Assembly: GCA_963713355.1 (NCBI GenBank)
Contig: CAVQLK010000011.1
Coordinates: 1,054,001-1,118,000, forward strand
Direction: 5' to 3'
DNA: 64,000 nt
Source of the DNA: FEN-1219 sp963713355
GTDB taxonomy: Bacteria > Pseudomonadota > Gammaproteobacteria > Steroidobacterales > Rariloculaceae
Shown in pieces: positions 61,771-64,000 of the stretch (positions are counted from its first letter, which is position 1; the number at the start of each line of letters is the position of its first letter). A program made the translations under genes and the position numbers. The notes below the pieces were generated by a model, which ran no database searches, was not told the origin of the DNA, and worked only from the letters and a program-made list of their open reading frames with translations.

Positions 61771-64000
61771 TCAATCCAAGCTTTCCTGAGCCCAGAACGT
61801 GCGGATGGGGTCGTTGTCCAAAAGGCCCGTGAAGCACCGCAGACCGACGCACACGATGCCGCCGTCGTCCTCGTCGGCATCCAGTATGCCGTCACCGTCG
61901 TCGTCGTCGTCCAACGCATTGGGGATGCCGTCGTTGTCAGGGTCTTCCTCGGCGTACGGGATGCCGTCGCCGTCAGGATCTTCCTCTTCCGAGTCCGGGA
62001 TGCCGTCCTGATCGGTATCGGCCTCGATGTCCGGTATGCCGTCGCCGTTCAAGTCATTGGCGAGAAACAGCACCTGCGCTGCCGGCAGAATGCCGCCCTC
62101 CGCCTCCACGAACAGGTCATCGCTGCCGTCCGCGGAGCCGTCGAGGTTCAACACTGGGCTGCCGTTGTACACGCTTACCACGTAAGTGCGGTTCGTGCCG
62201 AGGGCAGGCTGACAGCCATCGACAGCACTCACTGTCGGCGAGAAGGTCGAGAAGATCACCTGATTGGCGAACGTGCGCCCTTCAGCCAGAACCTTCTCGC
62301 CGTTCCAGCCGCCGACGTCCAGCGCGAACTTCCAGCCCCCCGTGCTCGCGACGGTGCTGCTCCCGCTTACGAGCGCGAGTTCCGAATGTTGAATCACAGG
62401 CCGCGTATCGAACAGCGTCTGCGTCAAGGGCGCCGCCGAGTCCCGAAGCGCGTAGAAATAGTCCTGGACGACCAGGTCGAGCGGATGGCCGCGGTGACCC
62501 GAGCCGATGCCGACATGCATGAACGATCCAGTCGGCGTGTTGATGAACGCGACGTCCGGGGCGTTGTAGAAACGCCGAACGTTCGTCGGGCCCGAGTTTG
62601 CGGCGCCTCCGAGGCTGGCAATCACACCGCCGTTGATGAGGCTCGCGGCCGGTTCGCCGTTGGTGATGTCGAAGCGCCACACCTGCCCGCCCATATCGCC
62701 GGCGTATAAGCGATCGGCGAAGCCGTTGCCGTCCATATCGACGACGCGGACGCGGCCGGGGATCGAATAGTTCATCGAGCGGCCCGAGAGGTTGAAGTCC
62801 TTGTGCGTTCCGTCGTAGCTGCCGTGCCAGAGCAGGGCCCCCGACTCGGAGTCGACGATGTAAATCGAGTTGCCGGTCGTGTCCGTCGTCAGAGCCGAAT
62901 TGTCCTGGTCGAGCTCATAGCCGCCGCCCAGCACCAGCACGAGCTGGTCGGGGTTGTCGGCGTTCGCCGGAGCATCGGCGACGTCGATGCGCGTCGGCAT
63001 CGGTGCCGACATCGTGTAGCCGAGGCCGGGCAGGGTGTCGCCGTCGAGCTTCCACAAGAACTGCGGCGATTCTGGGTTGCTGACGTCGAGGGCGTAGTAG
63101 AACTGACCACCGCGGCCCGCGCCGAAAAACAGGTAAACCTTCTCACCGGGCTCAATGAGGCCGTCGCTGTCGGCGACGATCTGGACGCGGATGTCGCCGT
63201 CGATGCCATAGCTCTTACTCGTGACGGAAAAGTCCTTGTACAAGTCCACTTGCATGCCGAGGAACTCGGGCGGGATGAACGCCCACTGCTCGACGCCCGT
63301 CTCGAGATCGATGGCGTGAAGGTAACCGTCATTCGTGCCGACGAAGATCAGGCCGTCGCGCAAGCCGGGGCCATACACGACGGACGCGGGCTGCGAATGG
63401 AACGGATCGCCCATCTGCGTGCGCGCGTCGCTGTGATCGCTGTCGCCGTCGGTGTCCGGCGTATCGATGCCGTTGATGAAGTCCACGACCTCTTGAACGG
63501 TGATGTTGACTTCGCCGATGTCCAGCAGGGCGTCCGTTAACACGTCCGTCACCGCGTTGGCGGTTCCGTCCACCAACGTCAGGTCCGTGCCGCTGACGTG
63601 CGTGAGCACGCGCCGAGTCGTCGGTATCAGGTTCGCTGCGCCACCTAGTTCGACGTCGTTGCCATCGACCACGGACGACCAAAAGCTCTGCGCACCGCCC
63701 ACATGGGTCACAGGGTCACCGTTTCGGAAAAAACCGGTGGCGGGGTCGACCGCCGGTTTGTCCGGGTTCTCTACGAGCATGTCGAGGATCTCGGCCGTGC
63801 CGGCGTCCACACGGTACTTCTTGAGGTTACCGTGCCAGTGCGCGGTGCCCGTTGGCCGGAACACGCTGATGAACAGGTCGCTCAACGTCTGCGTCCGGTT
63901 GAAGGAGTTGACGGCAACGGTCGGTGCCGTGAACGAAATGTTCACCTCCTTCACGTTCGAGATGATGCTGGTTAGCGCACTCGCGAGCCCGACCGCGTCG
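61771..64000 (-). CDS. pilY1: PilY1-like type IV pilus tip adhesin, C-terminal part (runs off the right edge)
   Basis: At least 740 residues of a secreted pilus-biogenesis and adhesion factor; the 5' end is beyond the window. The PilY1 beta-propeller is clear: MGDPFHSQPASVVYG, IFVGTNDGYLHAIDLETG, EKVYLFFGAGRGGQFYYALDV, then the calcium loop DMDGNGFADRLYAGDMGGQVW. After the propeller a distinctive tail of five Asp-rich repeats (DLNGDGIPD, DTDQDGIPD, DPDGDGIPY, DPDNDGIPN, DDDGDGILD; 61860-62060) resembles thrombospondin type 3 calcium repeats, followed by CVGLRC and a short end. It is upstream of pilE in the same direction. Confidence 0.92.
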   Translation of the reverse strand, partial: DAVGLASALTSIISNVKEVNISFTAPTVAVNSFNRTQTLSDLFISVFRPTGTAHWHGNLKKYRVDAGTAEILDMLVENPDKPAVDPATGFFRNGDPVTHVGGAQSFWSSVVDGNDVELGGAANLIPTTRRVLTHVSGTDLTLVDGTANAVTDVLTDALLDIGEVNITVQEVVDFINGIDTPDTDGDSDHSDARTQMGDPFHSQPASVVYGPGLRDGLIFVGTNDGYLHAIDLETGVEQWAFIPPEFLGMQVDLYKDFSVTSKSYGIDGDIRVQIVADSDGLIEPGEKVYLFFGAGRGGQFYYALDVSNPESPQFLWKLDGDTLPGLGYTMSAPMPTRIDVADAPANADNPDQLVLVLGGGYELDQDNSALTTDTTGNSIYIVDSESGALLWHGSYDGTHKDFNLSGRSMNYSIPGRVRVVDMDGNGFADRLYAGDMGGQVWRFDITNGEPAASLINGGVIASLGGAANSGPTNVRRFYNAPDVAFINTPTGSFMHVGIGSGHRGHPLDLVVQDYFYALRDSAAPLTQTLFDTRPVIQHSELALVSGSSTVASTGGWKFALDVGGWNGEKVLAEGRTFANQVIFSTFSPTVSAVDGCQPALGTNRTYVVSVYNGSPVLNLDGSADGSDDLFVEAEGGILPAAQVLFLANDLNGDGIPDIEADTDQDGIPDSEEEDPDGDGIPYAEEDPDNDGIPNALDDDDDGDGILDADEDDGGIVCVGLRCFTGLLDNDPIRTFWAQESLD

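Noticed and set aside
61870..62050. CRISPR-like short repeats
   Set aside because: The periodic DNA here encodes DxDGIPD protein repeats within pilY1; units are in-frame and have no unique spacers.

Overview
The window is high-GC DNA from a gammaproteobacterium. The gene order ispB / rplU-rpmA-obgE / rpsT / murJ-ribF-ileS-lspA, the opgG-opgH pair, the ppsA/PSRP divergent pair and the pilE-pilY1 pair all fit that class. A lineage near Steroidobacterales, Nevskiales or Xanthomonadales is plausible, but this is inference from gene order only. Most genes are intact and tightly packed. The left end is different: from base 1 to about 10.5 kb nearly every gene (M49 peptidase, alkaline phosphatase, MOSC protein, TolB/TPR regulator, histidine kinase, FAD/Fe-S oxidase, 5' part of opgG) is broken by repeated one-base frame changes although the family motifs survive in order. 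That looks like poor base calling at a contig end rather than seven adjacent pseudogenes. Three later genes (LLM oxidoreductase, DUF3500 protein, rarA) carry one clear indel each, in or beside homopolymers.

Layout. 1-6.6 kb: peptidase, phosphatase, MOSC, regulator and histidine kinase. 6.7-9.6 kb: FAD/Fe-S dehydrogenase. 9.75-18.0 kb: an envelope cluster with opgGH (osmoregulated periplasmic glucans), an S41-like protease, an ExoD-like membrane protein, a bactofilin, a methyltransferase-like protein and a 2OG-Fe oxygenase. 18-23.5 kb: a WD40-like periplasmic protein, then phosphoenolpyruvate synthase and its regulatory kinase/phosphatase, divergently transcribed. 23.5-28.4 kb: an isolated FecR-like fragment, a PepSY membrane protein and unknown secreted proteins. 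28.5-31.6 kb: LLM flavin oxidoreductase overlapping a GH13 trehalose-synthase-like enzyme. 31.7-33.6 kb: an exported protein resembling the one at 24 kb, and a DUF3500 protein.

33.75-39.2 kb is a 5.4 kb genomic island next to tRNA-Pro(CGG). It is bounded by a 52 bp direct repeat that copies the tRNA 3' half, and it keeps only the C-terminal part of a tyrosine integrase. It carries an aconitase-X enzyme with fused swivel and catalytic domains, translationally overlapped with a DcaP-like porin, so it looks like a self-contained uptake-and-dehydration cassette for a small organic acid or hydroxyproline-like substrate.

39.4-51.7 kb: rsgA, secreted proteins, cytochrome b561, a CrtI-like oxidoreductase with a small coupled partner, an AI-2E family permease, rarA, a gamma-glutamyltransferase-like protein, tandem DUF6644-like membrane proteins, a sulfotransferase and a DUF1244 protein. 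51.7-61.3 kb: the housekeeping block. Its ileS is the long eukaryote-like type (IleRS2) and its class I signature reads GIHH instead of HIGH, the altered form I recall being linked to very strong mupirocin resistance. 61.3-64 kb: pilE and the 3' part of pilY1, which has a C-terminal Asp-rich calcium-binding ladder and runs off the right edge.
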